Notes under the pieces: model-generated | Told to the model about the DNA's origin: nothing | The model's database searches: none | The model's input: only the letters and a program-made list of their open reading frames with translations | Assembly: GCA_944325905.1 (NCBI GenBank) | Contig: CALVBY010000010.1 | Coordinates: 1 to 33,605, forward strand | Source of the DNA: Candidatus Gastranaerophilales bacterium | GTDB taxonomy: Bacteria; Cyanobacteriota; Vampirovibrionia; Gastranaerophilales; Gastranaerophilaceae | Direction of reading: 5' to 3' | Length of the DNA stretch: 33,605 nt | In this document: positions 6,750 to 14,131 of the stretch, in pieces | Layout of the letters: the number at the start of each line of letters is the position of its first letter | Numbering within the stretch: the stretch's first letter is position 1 | Program-made: the position numbers and the translations under genes

Positions 6750-6946
6750 CCCCTTTTGTAAACTTATATTAAGAGGCTTAAGTTATAGATTTTACAAGCA
6801 TTTTACCATAAAGTGGCAAAAGTACACTTATTCGCGGGTTTACGTCTAATACCCTACCCACCCAGATAGCCAAGTAGTTAACAAAAAATTAACAGAAAAT
6901 CACCCAACCGGATGACTAATTCAAGCTTACAGGCTAATTGAATAAT

Positions 6947-6982
6947 AAAAAAGATTTTAATTTAATATAATTAAATCTTTTT
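6947..6982. terminator. AT-rich hairpin downstream of lysC
   Basis: AAAAAGATTT...AATT pairs with AATT...AAATCTTTTT around a short AT loop. On the minus strand it is followed by a T-rich run (TTTTTTATTATT), so it may terminate the lysC operon about 90 bp past the lysC stop. It could also act on the plus strand. Confidence 0.45.
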
Positions 6983-7010
6983 CATACTTCCAGCTATTCT
7001 TAATTCCAAT

Positions 7011-7034
7011 GGGAGCATTTGCTCCCTTTTTTTT
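7011..7034 (+). terminator. orphan plus-strand intrinsic terminator
   Basis: GGGAGC-ATTT-GCTCCC is followed by eight T on the plus strand only; the other strand has no T-tract. No plus-strand coding region ends nearby, so it implies an unannotated transcript starting somewhere in 6750-7000. Confidence 0.7.
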
Positions 7035-7066
7035 ACTTTAAAGCAAAGAGTCTTGAAAGAACCTGA

Positions 7067-8332
7067 TTAAACATCAGGCAAATCACCTTTTACATCTGCA
7101 ACAACATCACTTTCCAAACCAAATACTGTATGCAAAGCTTTAACAGATTTTTGTGCATCCATTTTATCAACCAAACAGCTTATCTTAATCTCACTTGTTG
7201 AAATCATCTTGATATTTACGCCCAATTTAGCAAGCGTTTCAAACATAGTTGAAGCTATGCCGGGTCTATCAATCATGCCTGCACCCACAATTGAAACTTT
7301 TGCAATTTCTGCATCCACTTTAATATCACTTGCCCCAATTGTATCTTTTAATTTATCCAAAGTAGCAAGGGTTTTTGGCAAATCACTGGAATCGACTGTA
7401 AACGCTATATCATTTGTGTTAGAAACTTTTCTTGCGTAAGATTGAATAATCATATCTACGGAAATATTTTCATCAGCCAAAGAAGTAAACAAATTTGCAG
7501 CAATACCGGGCTTATCCGGCACATCACAAACCACAATTCTTGCTTGACTTAAATCTGCAGCGACGCCTGCAACCGGTTTATGTAATTCCATTTTATCAAC
7601 TCCCAAAATTAAAGTACCCATGTCTTCAAGTTTAAAACTGCTTCTTACACGCAAAGGAACCGAGAACTGCTTTGCAGTTTCAACACTTCTCGGATGCAAA
7701 ACATTTGCACCGGCATGGGCCAATTCCAACATTTCTTCGTAAGAAACTTCAGTCAATTTTGATGCGTTAGGTACAACTCTAGGATCAGTTGTATAAACCC
7801 CTTCGACATCCGTATAAATATCGCATCTTTCAGCATTAAGAGCAGCAGCCAAAGCAACTGCTGAAGTGTCAGAGCCACCGCGTCCTAAAGTGGTAATCTC
7901 ACCGTCTTCTGTTACCCCTTGAAATCCGGCTACAACAATTATCTTGCCAGCTTCAAGATTTTTTCTTAGTTTCTCAGTTTTAATATCAACAATTCTTGCT
8001 TTTGAGTGTACATTTTCTGTCATGATACCAACTTGCGTTGCATTAAAACTAATAGCATCATAGCCTTCTGCCTGAATAGCCATTGTTAAGAGCGCAATAG
8101 AAACACATTCTCCGGTTGACAAAAGCATGTCCATCTCTCTACTTGAAGGATTTGGAGAAAGCGCCTTCGCCATTTTAACCAAATGATCAGTAGTGTGGCC
8201 CATCGCTGAAACAACCACAACAACATCGTTCCCATTTTGTTTTTCTCTTATTACAACTTTCGCTACATTCTTGATTTTATCTGTATCTGCAACAGATGTA
8301 CCACCAAATTTTTGAACAATTATCTTTCTCAT
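7067..8332 (-). CDS. lysC: aspartate kinase
   Basis: Aspartokinase phosphorylates L-aspartate with ATP, the first step to lysine, threonine, methionine and diaminopimelate. The catalytic domain shows VQKFGGTSVAD (residues 6-16), the STGE motif near residue 72, and TLGRGGSDTSA. Two C-terminal ACT domains, starting around AGVAADLSQARIVV and IAKVSIVGAGMIDRPG, indicate feedback control by an end-product amino acid. The 421 aa fit the monofunctional family. Its ATG overlaps the stop of the TPR gene as TAATG, suggesting translational coupling. No other lysine-pathway gene is adjacent. Confidence 0.96.
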   Translation of the reverse strand: MRKIIVQKFGGTSVADTDKIKNVAKVVIREKQNGNDVVVVVSAMGHTTDHLVKMAKALSPNPSSREMDMLLSTGECVSIALLTMAIQAEGYDAISFNATQVGIMTENVHSKARIVDIKTEKLRKNLEAGKIIVVAGFQGVTEDGEITTLGRGGSDTSAVALAAALNAERCDIYTDVEGVYTTDPRVVPNASKLTEVSYEEMLELAHAGANVLHPRSVETAKQFSVPLRVRSSFKLEDMGTLILGVDKMELHKPVAGVAADLSQARIVVCDVPDKPGIAANLFTSLADENISVDMIIQSYARKVSNTNDIAFTVDSSDLPKTLATLDKLKDTIGASDIKVDAEIAKVSIVGAGMIDRPGIASTMFETLAKLGVNIKMISTSEIKISCLVDKMDAQKSVKALHTVFGLESDVVADVKGDLPDV

Positions 8333-9819
8333 TAATTCTCTTTTATATTCTTTAAAATTACTTCTAACTCCGCCCTAAGTTCGGGGTATTCAAATTCTGT
8401 TATCTTATCTGCAATAGAAATTGCTTCCTTAACATTATATTCACAAACGTTTTCTTTGACAAGTATGTAACTAACATAAAATAATAAATTTAATATTTCT
8501 TGATTTACAGGCTCAAGTTTTGCAGCTTTTCTCAGTTTTCTTTGAGCATCTTTATAATCTTTTTTAGACATCAAGTATTTAGCGTATTCCAAGTATGCTT
8601 GAGTACATAATGGATTGAATTTAATCATCTTATCATAAGAATCTCTTGCCATTTCATCATTTTTCAAACTTTGATAACATTTGGCTAATCTAAAGTAGTT
8701 ATATACATCCTTAGGATCTTTATTTAAGGCTTCTTTAAAACAATTAACAGCTTCTTCTACTTTTCCGTATGCAAAGGCAGATATTCCTTTTGCTTCTACT
8801 AAAAACACCCCGTCATAATCTTTTTCTTCAGCAAAATTAATAAAATTATATGCTTTTTCAAAGTCTTTAGTCTCAGCAGCACATAAAGCCATGCCCGCTT
8901 GCGCATCAGCATTTTCCAAATCTTCCAGTAAAACTTTTTGGTACATTTCTTTTGCTTCTTCAAACCTACAAAGCCGAATAAGAGCATTACCCCACTCGAG
9001 ATACAAAAGCGAATTAACCAACTCATTATCTTTTGCCATGGCGAAATACTTGTTAGCGTTGTCATAATCATATTCCATGGAGTAAATTTTCCCTAGCAAC
9101 AGATACGCAGGAAGCATGTTCGAATTAAAATCAATTGACTGTTTTGCGTACCTTTTGGCAGTTTCATAATTCTCCTTGAGAAAGAATAAGTTTGCAAACT
9201 CATACGCACAACTTTCGTTTGGATTAACATTCATTAAAAAACTAAGTTTTTTTTCAGCATCGTCATACATATTCAAACGCACTTCAACAATTGCTGATAA
9301 AAGCATCGCCGCAAAATTATACCTATTAATTTTTGTAGCGTTAATAAATTTTTCGTGTGCTTTGGGATATTTTTTTTGTTTTAATAAAGCCATACCCCAA
9401 GCCGTTAATATATCTGTATTTAATGGAGAAACCTTGTCCGCAATTTCCAAAGATTTTTCAGCTTCTTCGTACTGCTTGAGTGAAATTTGAGCAAGCCCCA
9501 ACTTATGCCAAACATTCTTGTCTTGAGGATTAATATTTGCAGATTTCTTATACGCTTCAATTGATGCGGACAAATCTCCCAACCTCTCCTCTACAACCCC
9601 TAAATATTTATAAACGAGGGCATCGTTTCTGGTCAATTCCAAAGCCTCAAGTAAAACACCTTTAGCTTCCATATATCTGGATTTTTCCATAAGATTCCTT
9701 GCTCTATTAACATAGGCCAATGAAGGAATAGTTTGATTGCCTGTTTCTTCCTTATAATTGTTAACAGAAGAATTCAAATCTTTTATCTTTTCCGAAATAT
9801 TCTTTAACCAACCAAACAA
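8332..9819 (-). CDS. TPR-repeat protein
   Basis: This 495-aa protein is built largely of tetratricopeptide repeats from about residue 31 onward, with signatures such as ALVYKYLGVVEERLGDLSAS and NVWHKLGLAQISLKQYEEA. TPR solenoids usually bind other proteins; no partner can be named. There is no signal peptide or membrane segment. The start codon is TTG at 9819, supported by GAGAGG 7 nt upstream. The gene begins inside the 3' end of the kdsC-like gene (16-bp overlap) and ends overlapping lysC, so all three are one operon. Confidence 0.85.
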   Translation of the reverse strand: MFGWLKNISEKIKDLNSSVNNYKEETGNQTIPSLAYVNRARNLMEKSRYMEAKGVLLEALELTRNDALVYKYLGVVEERLGDLSASIEAYKKSANINPQDKNVWHKLGLAQISLKQYEEAEKSLEIADKVSPLNTDILTAWGMALLKQKKYPKAHEKFINATKINRYNFAAMLLSAIVEVRLNMYDDAEKKLSFLMNVNPNESCAYEFANLFFLKENYETAKRYAKQSIDFNSNMLPAYLLLGKIYSMEYDYDNANKYFAMAKDNELVNSLLYLEWGNALIRLCRFEEAKEMYQKVLLEDLENADAQAGMALCAAETKDFEKAYNFINFAEEKDYDGVFLVEAKGISAFAYGKVEEAVNCFKEALNKDPKDVYNYFRLAKCYQSLKNDEMARDSYDKMIKFNPLCTQAYLEYAKYLMSKKDYKDAQRKLRKAAKLEPVNQEILNLLFYVSYILVKENVCEYNVKEAISIADKITEFEYPELRAELEVILKNIKEN

Positions 9820-10280
9820 TCGACTACCTCTCTGAAAGCTCCCGCGCCGCCTTCTGCTTCCGTAACCTGTATATTACTAACATCTCTGACCTTTTTTACG
9901 GCATGCGGAACAGTAACCTTATATTTTGCATATTCCATACAAGCCAAATCGTTAACATCATCTCCGATGTACACAAATTCGTCTAACGATAAATTATATT
10001 TTTCTACAATAGATTTTAAAACATCAATCTTTATTCTGATATTTTGGTGAACTTCTTCAATTTGAAATCTTTTTGCCAAAGTTTCTATAGCATAGTTTTT
10101 TTCACCGGAAATTATTGCAATATTGAACCCGTTTTTTTTCAATATTGAAACACCCATTATGTCTTTGAAATTTAGCTTTCGAGAAATTACACCATCATCA
10201 GATATGTACGCACAATTATCGGTCATGATTCCGTCAAAATCTGTTATAACCCATTTTATACTTTCCGACAACTTAATCAA
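9804..10280 (-). CDS. kdsC: KdsC-like HAD-IIIA phosphatase (probable Kdo-8-phosphate phosphatase)
   Basis: KdsC removes phosphate from Kdo 8-phosphate in lipopolysaccharide inner-core synthesis. The HAD motifs are present: WVITDFDGIMTDN (nucleophile Asp and DxD), IISGE (motif II) and VYIGDDVNDLACM (motif IV). The protein is compact with no cap domain, as in KdsC; a related sugar phosphatase is an alternative. I set the start at TTG 10280 (158 aa). GGGAG lies 9 nt upstream, and the -10 box TATAAT at 10313-10308 rules out starts further back, although the frame stays open to 10412. It heads the operon with the TPR gene and lysC. Confidence 0.8.
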   Translation of the reverse strand: MIKLSESIKWVITDFDGIMTDNCAYISDDGVISRKLNFKDIMGVSILKKNGFNIAIISGEKNYAIETLAKRFQIEEVHQNIRIKIDVLKSIVEKYNLSLDEFVYIGDDVNDLACMEYAKYKVTVPHAVKKVRDVSNIQVTEAEGGAGAFREVVDCLVG

Positions 10281-10298
10281 ATGACAAATCTCCCTGTA

Positions 10299-10316
10299 TC
10301 TGTTATAATTATACCA
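10299..10316. promoter_or_regulatory. symmetric divergent promoter (two overlapping extended -10 boxes)
   Basis: The plus strand reads TGTTATAATTATACCA and the minus strand TGGTATAATTATAACA. Each contains an extended -10 (TGnTATAAT): plus box 10304-10309 for the histidine kinase, minus box 10313-10308 for the kdsC operon. The boxes overlap by two bases, so only one polymerase can bind at a time. Confidence 0.7.
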
Positions 10317-10335
10317 TAAGATAGGTGTAATACAA

Positions 10336-11607
10336 ATGATTTCATACATTATCAACAGCGGATTAATATTAGTTTTTGTAATATTGTTTTTTATCACAAG
10401 AAACACGAACAAACGCTGGTCTAAAATTAATGATTATCTTGGAACCGTAACAAATACGGTAAATTCTGTAAGATACGGGAATTTAACGACCAAAATAGAA
10501 AAACTTGAGCATCCTACTTATCAAAATGTCACTGACAGTATTAACCGTATGGTTGAAACACTTAACGACCGCGAAAAAATGATTATTGAATATCAGGCTG
10601 AACTTATGAGACAAAACAGACTTCTTGAATCTGTCATAAACTCTCTATCTGACGGCATTTTGATTATAAATGACCAATGTGAAATACTTCGAGCAACACC
10701 AAAAGTTTCAACTTGGTTTGGGGTAAAAGGTAAGAATTTAGTTGGAAAGAATATTTTTGATTTTATACAACTTGCAGAAGAAACTGAAATTGAAAATCTT
10801 TTATGTAATGATGTTTTTATAAAACATACGCCGACAAATAACTTTGTTATAAGTGCACAGAAATTAAAAACCGATGATAAGAAGCAACGATTTGTTTTGC
10901 TAATAAAAGACGTAACAAATGAAAGAGAAATCGAAACATTAAAAGAAGACTTTGTCGCAACTTTAACCCACGACTTAAAGGTTCCGATTGTAGCGGAAGC
11001 GAATATAGTGGAATTTCTTCTTGAAGGAAAATTCGGAGAAATTACAGAGAAACAAAAAGTTGCTCTATTAAATATGCAAACTTCAAATAAAGAACTAATT
11101 GATCTTGTACAAATTCTTCTGGAAACATATAAAATCAAAGAACACGGTATCAAATTATTAAAAGAAACTATCGTTCTAAACCCGTTCATAGAAACAATAA
11201 TCTCTGAAATGCAGCCTATTGCAAATAAATCAGGCATTACAATTGACTTTAAACCGGAAAGAACTTTAACTGTCAATGCTGACCCAATACAATTAAACAG
11301 AGTAATTAAAAACCTGATTTCAAATGCAATTTCTCACAGTAATACAAAAGAGCGCATAGATATAAAAACAGGAGAACTCAAAGGTTATATAACAATATCT
11401 GTAATCGACTACGGACAAGGCATATCTAAAGAGGAAATTAAAATGATATTTAACAAATATTATTCTGCTGCAAAAAAATTCCGAAAAATAGGCACGGGCT
11501 TAGGACTTTACCTTTCACAACAAATTGCCCAATCTCATGGTGGTGAAATAACTGTCACAAGCGAAGAAAATGTAAGAACTGAATTTATGGTAAAATTACC
11601 GGTATAG
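10336..11607 (+). CDS. membrane-bound PAS sensor histidine kinase
   Basis: This is a 423-aa two-component sensor. One transmembrane helix (about residues 4-22) is followed by a HAMP-like linker and a PAS domain (about 95-195, LLESVINSLSDGILIINDQ). Then come a HisKA domain with the phosphorylated histidine in ATLTHDLKVPI (His212), and an HATPase domain with N-box NRVIKNLISNAISHS, G1 VIDYGQGIS and G2 GTGLGLYLSQQI. With almost no periplasmic part, sensing is probably cytoplasmic through PAS. No response regulator is adjacent, so it is an orphan kinase here. AGGTG lies 8 nt before the ATG. comF follows within 12 bp. Confidence 0.9.
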   Translation: MISYIINSGLILVFVILFFITRNTNKRWSKINDYLGTVTNTVNSVRYGNLTTKIEKLEHPTYQNVTDSINRMVETLNDREKMIIEYQAELMRQNRLLESVINSLSDGILIINDQCEILRATPKVSTWFGVKGKNLVGKNIFDFIQLAEETEIENLLCNDVFIKHTPTNNFVISAQKLKTDDKKQRFVLLIKDVTNEREIETLKEDFVATLTHDLKVPIVAEANIVEFLLEGKFGEITEKQKVALLNMQTSNKELIDLVQILLETYKIKEHGIKLLKETIVLNPFIETIISEMQPIANKSGITIDFKPERTLTVNADPIQLNRVIKNLISNAISHSNTKERIDIKTGELKGYITISVIDYGQGISKEEIKMIFNKYYSAAKKFRKIGTGLGLYLSQQIAQSHGGEITVTSEENVRTEFMVKLPV

Positions 11608-11619
11608 AAAGCCTTGTTT

Positions 11620-12264
11620 ATGAAAAAATTTTTAGTAAACCTTTTAGATTGGATATACAAAAAAAGATGTTATTTTTGTAAAAATTCCAAAGAGTCTTTA
11701 AGAATGTGTTCAAAGTGTTACGACGCGCTCACCCCTTTACCCGTAAATGTAAACAGAATAATAAACGGAATAAATGTATTCTGCGCAGGGAATTATTCAA
11801 AAGAACTGCAAAAACTTATACGAGGACTTAAATATCACAAGCAAAAGGACTTGGCCTTTTATCAAGCAAAATTCATGTACGAATATTGGGAAAAGTTTAA
11901 TTATAAAGAAGATTTTCAGGTAGTACCGGTTCCACTCCATAAAAAAAGACTTAAAAAAAGAGGTTATAACCATATGGAACTTGTAGCAGAACAGTTCTGT
12001 TATTTGACAGGATATGAACCTAATTTTGAGTTTATAGAAAGAACTAAGGATACAAAGCCGCAATACAGATTAACCAAAAAACAGCGTGCACAAAATCTTC
12101 ACAAAGCCTTCAAAATTGATAAATCTAAATATATTCCTAATAAAAAAATACTTTTAATTGACGACATATGTACAACCGGTTCAACATTCGAAGAAATTAT
12201 CAATGAATTAAAAGAGAACGGAATTTGTGATATAATTTGTTTTGCCACAACAACACCTTTTTAA
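11620..12264 (+). CDS. comF: ComF family phosphoribosyltransferase-like protein
   Basis: ComF proteins assist uptake of transforming DNA or act in recombination-related steps, and carry a phosphoribosyltransferase fold. The N-terminus has a four-cysteine zinc motif (Cys17, 20, 30, 33: CYFCKNSKESLRMCSKC). The C-terminus has the PRPP-binding loop KILLIDDICTTGST. About 214 aa is the family's normal size. I prefer the ATG at 11620; a TTG at 11614 is also possible, and neither has a good Shine-Dalgarno. It lies between the histidine kinase and the 110-aa gene in one apparent operon. With the pilus genes here it hints at competence, as inference only. Confidence 0.88.
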   Translation: MKKFLVNLLDWIYKKRCYFCKNSKESLRMCSKCYDALTPLPVNVNRIINGINVFCAGNYSKELQKLIRGLKYHKQKDLAFYQAKFMYEYWEKFNYKEDFQVVPVPLHKKRLKKRGYNHMELVAEQFCYLTGYEPNFEFIERTKDTKPQYRLTKKQRAQNLHKAFKIDKSKYIPNKKILLIDDICTTGSTFEEIINELKENGICDIICFATTTPF

Positions 12265-12266
12265 TT

Positions 12267-12599
12267 ATGATATTAAAAGCTTTTTCAAAATATTTAAAAC
12301 AACATAATTCAGACATAATCCAGAATAAGACAACTGCCACAAAATTGCTTTGCAAATGGATTAGATATGTTAAGCATAAAACACCTAAAAGTCATGTAGA
12401 AAAAATTATACACCACGAAATTATGCTTGCAGAAAATAATTCCGGAGATTTTCTTATAGTAGGTAAGTCTGAAAGCGGCAGGGTTCTTGTGAATGCTCTT
12501 AACAATTTTGCCATTAGTTATGAAAACTACATTATGAGCAAATGGCTTGCAGATAAAAAATCAAATCATTTTACTGATTATACAGATAATACAAACTAA
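12267..12599 (+). CDS. hypothetical protein downstream of comF
   Basis: The 110-aa protein starts 2 nt after the comF stop, so it is very probably co-translated. It is basic in the first half (KLLCKWIRYVKHKTPKSHVEK), with a central FLIVGKSESGRVLVNALNNFA stretch and a polar tail. I recognise no domain, signal peptide or membrane helix. The open frame extends upstream to a TTG at 12237, but that would overlap comF; ATG at 12267 is simpler. Confidence 0.6.
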   Translation: MILKAFSKYLKQHNSDIIQNKTTATKLLCKWIRYVKHKTPKSHVEKIIHHEIMLAENNSGDFLIVGKSESGRVLVNALNNFAISYENYIMSKWLADKKSNHFTDYTDNTN

Positions 12600-12668
12600 T
12601 TACCAAATTGGCGGATTTTATTTAAATTTCCTAATCATACAATATTTTTGAAGAAAAGGGGATTTATA

Positions 12669-13529
12669 ATGAGTACAATATATACCGCACCAATTTGTGA
12701 ATTAAAGGAATTTAACAATCTTTTTATAGAACTTACTGCTAAAAATTGTAATCAACGATGCAAACATTGCTATATTGATTTTCCACTTAACAAAAACGTG
12801 AAGGATTTTATTTCAATAGACACCATAAAAGAAGCCTTAAATGATACCTTAAATGAAAATCTTGAATGCATATACCTTACTGGTGCCGAACCGATGACAC
12901 ACCCGGACTTTAATAACATTTTGAGACTGTGCTTAAAAAGATGCAATGTTTGCATATTTACAAATGGTTCTTTTATCAACGAAAAAAAAGCAAGATTTTT
13001 AAAAAGAGTAGAAGGTGAAAGTAATTTTGAAATAATTTTTAAATTAAGCATAGACCATTATAATGAAGTAAAAAGTGATGATATAAGAGGCAGAGGTACA
13101 TACAGACAAGTACTTCACGCAATAAAAAGTCTTGTAAAGTACGATTTTAACCCAATTTTGTGTATAACTGACTATTACAACGAAGGTAGTGAAACTCTTA
13201 TTTCAGAATTTAAAAAGGAGGTCTGTAACAAAATAGGTTTTGCCGCAAAAGATAACAACTTTAAAATTAACAAATGGCATAATAAAAATAATCATTCCGA
13301 AAATACTGAAACTTTTTCTTGGAAAACACTTGATTGTGAATACGGTAGAATACTTACTGAAAAAGGCATCTACACATGTCCATTTCTCGCAAATGATCAC
13401 AGAGGCAGATGCGGAAGTAGTTTCAAAGATTTTTCACACAAAAACAACCTTGAAACAGATTACTGCCAAACTTGTATAAAAAATAAAGAAGCTCTTTTCG
13501 GTATAAATTATAGCCTTTTTAAAGAATAA
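12669..13529 (+). CDS. radical SAM protein with SPASM-like C-terminus
   Basis: This is a 286-aa S-adenosylmethionine radical enzyme. The CX3CX2C cluster motif is CNQRCKHC (Cys27, 31, 34). The usual GGEP motif reads TGAEPMTHP. The C-terminus follows the SPASM pattern: DCEYG...EKGIYTCPF, then GRCG and YCQTC, five cysteines likely to bind an auxiliary [4Fe-4S] cluster. SPASM enzymes often modify peptides or serve as maturases, but the substrate is unknown and no obvious precursor peptide lies beside it. The start is the ATG preceded by AAGGGG; an upstream in-frame TTG at 12648 is less likely. The stop abuts the stop of convergent pilO with no gap. Confidence 0.85.
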   Translation: MSTIYTAPICELKEFNNLFIELTAKNCNQRCKHCYIDFPLNKNVKDFISIDTIKEALNDTLNENLECIYLTGAEPMTHPDFNNILRLCLKRCNVCIFTNGSFINEKKARFLKRVEGESNFEIIFKLSIDHYNEVKSDDIRGRGTYRQVLHAIKSLVKYDFNPILCITDYYNEGSETLISEFKKEVCNKIGFAAKDNNFKINKWHNKNNHSENTETFSWKTLDCEYGRILTEKGIYTCPFLANDHRGRCGSSFKDFSHKNNLETDYCQTCIKNKEALFGINYSLFKE

Positions 13530-14114
13530 CTACTTCTGAGCATATAATTTTAACTGGAATTTGATAATCAAAATTTTCTTATCTTTTTGATAAGGAACAA
13601 TTTCAAATGATGATATATCTAAGAAATGTTCATGCTTGTATAATTCTTTTAAGAATCTTTCAAAATCCTTGTAAGTAGCAATCATCTCAATATCAAGTTT
13701 TGCGACATTATACTTATCCGGAACATTCTTCACAAAATTATCATCTTTTGGATCGTATTCATACTTTATAGAACGAGTTTTTATTGCATTCCCACGAATC
13801 AATGTTAAAATTTCAGCAAATTCATTTGCGATAACAGATTCCGTATCCATTCCCTGTTCAATAGGTTTATAAAAAGGCTTGGCAGTATTTTTGCTTTCAG
13901 CTTCCGCCTTTGCCGTTTTATCCTTTAAATTTTGTAACGTACGTTCCTTGTCAGCCAATGATGTAACTGCGGCAGAATAATCACTGGAAATTTTATATAT
14001 ATTTGTTACAATAGGAACCACACGACTTATAATAACTCCAAATATAACCAATGTAAGGAGCAATATCATAATTATGGATTTAAATTTTCTAAAATAAACT
14101 TCTATTTCTTGCAT
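13530..14114 (-). CDS. pilO: PilO-like type IV pilus inner-membrane protein
   Basis: The 194-aa protein has one N-terminal transmembrane helix (about residues 13-37, IIMILLLTLVIFGVIIS). A coiled-coil stretch (about 45-75) and a compact alpha/beta domain follow. This is the PilO/GspM-like layout in which the protein pairs with PilN to align the pilus machine across the inner membrane. Sequence identity to PilO is not obvious; the assignment rests on topology and on the PilM-PilN fusion 17 bp upstream. AAGGA lies 7 nt before the ATG. It ends directly against the convergent radical SAM gene. Confidence 0.7.
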   Translation of the reverse strand: MQEIEVYFRKFKSIIMILLLTLVIFGVIISRVVPIVTNIYKISSDYSAAVTSLADKERTLQNLKDKTAKAEAESKNTAKPFYKPIEQGMDTESVIANEFAEILTLIRGNAIKTRSIKYEYDPKDDNFVKNVPDKYNVAKLDIEMIATYKDFERFLKELYKHEHFLDISSFEIVPYQKDKKILIIKFQLKLYAQK

Positions 14115-14131
14115 CTGATTATCCTTATAAA

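Larger units (their letters stand above)
6655..7066. other. 412-bp intergenic region
   Basis: Beyond the promoter and leader of the 94-aa gene (6655-6749), the stretch 6750-7010 has no convincing reading frame. It holds imperfect palindromes: TTTTACCA/TGGCAAAA at about 6801-6821, GTTAA/TTAAC at 6877-6893, and a long AT hairpin at 6947-6982. It ends in a plus-strand terminator at 7011-7034 with no plus-strand gene in front. A small RNA is possible. Confidence 0.5.

Noticed and set aside
6760-6940. Lysine riboswitch or T-box near lysC
   Set aside because: The region is downstream of lysC, not upstream, and shows no riboswitch motifs I recognise.
10593-11276. 227-codon minus frame inside the histidine kinase
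   Set aside because: The kinase motifs on the plus strand are complete and the antisense product resembles nothing.
12237-12599. TTG start at 12237 for the gene after comF
   Set aside because: It would overlap comF by 28 bp without a ribosome site; ATG 12267 fits tight operon spacing.
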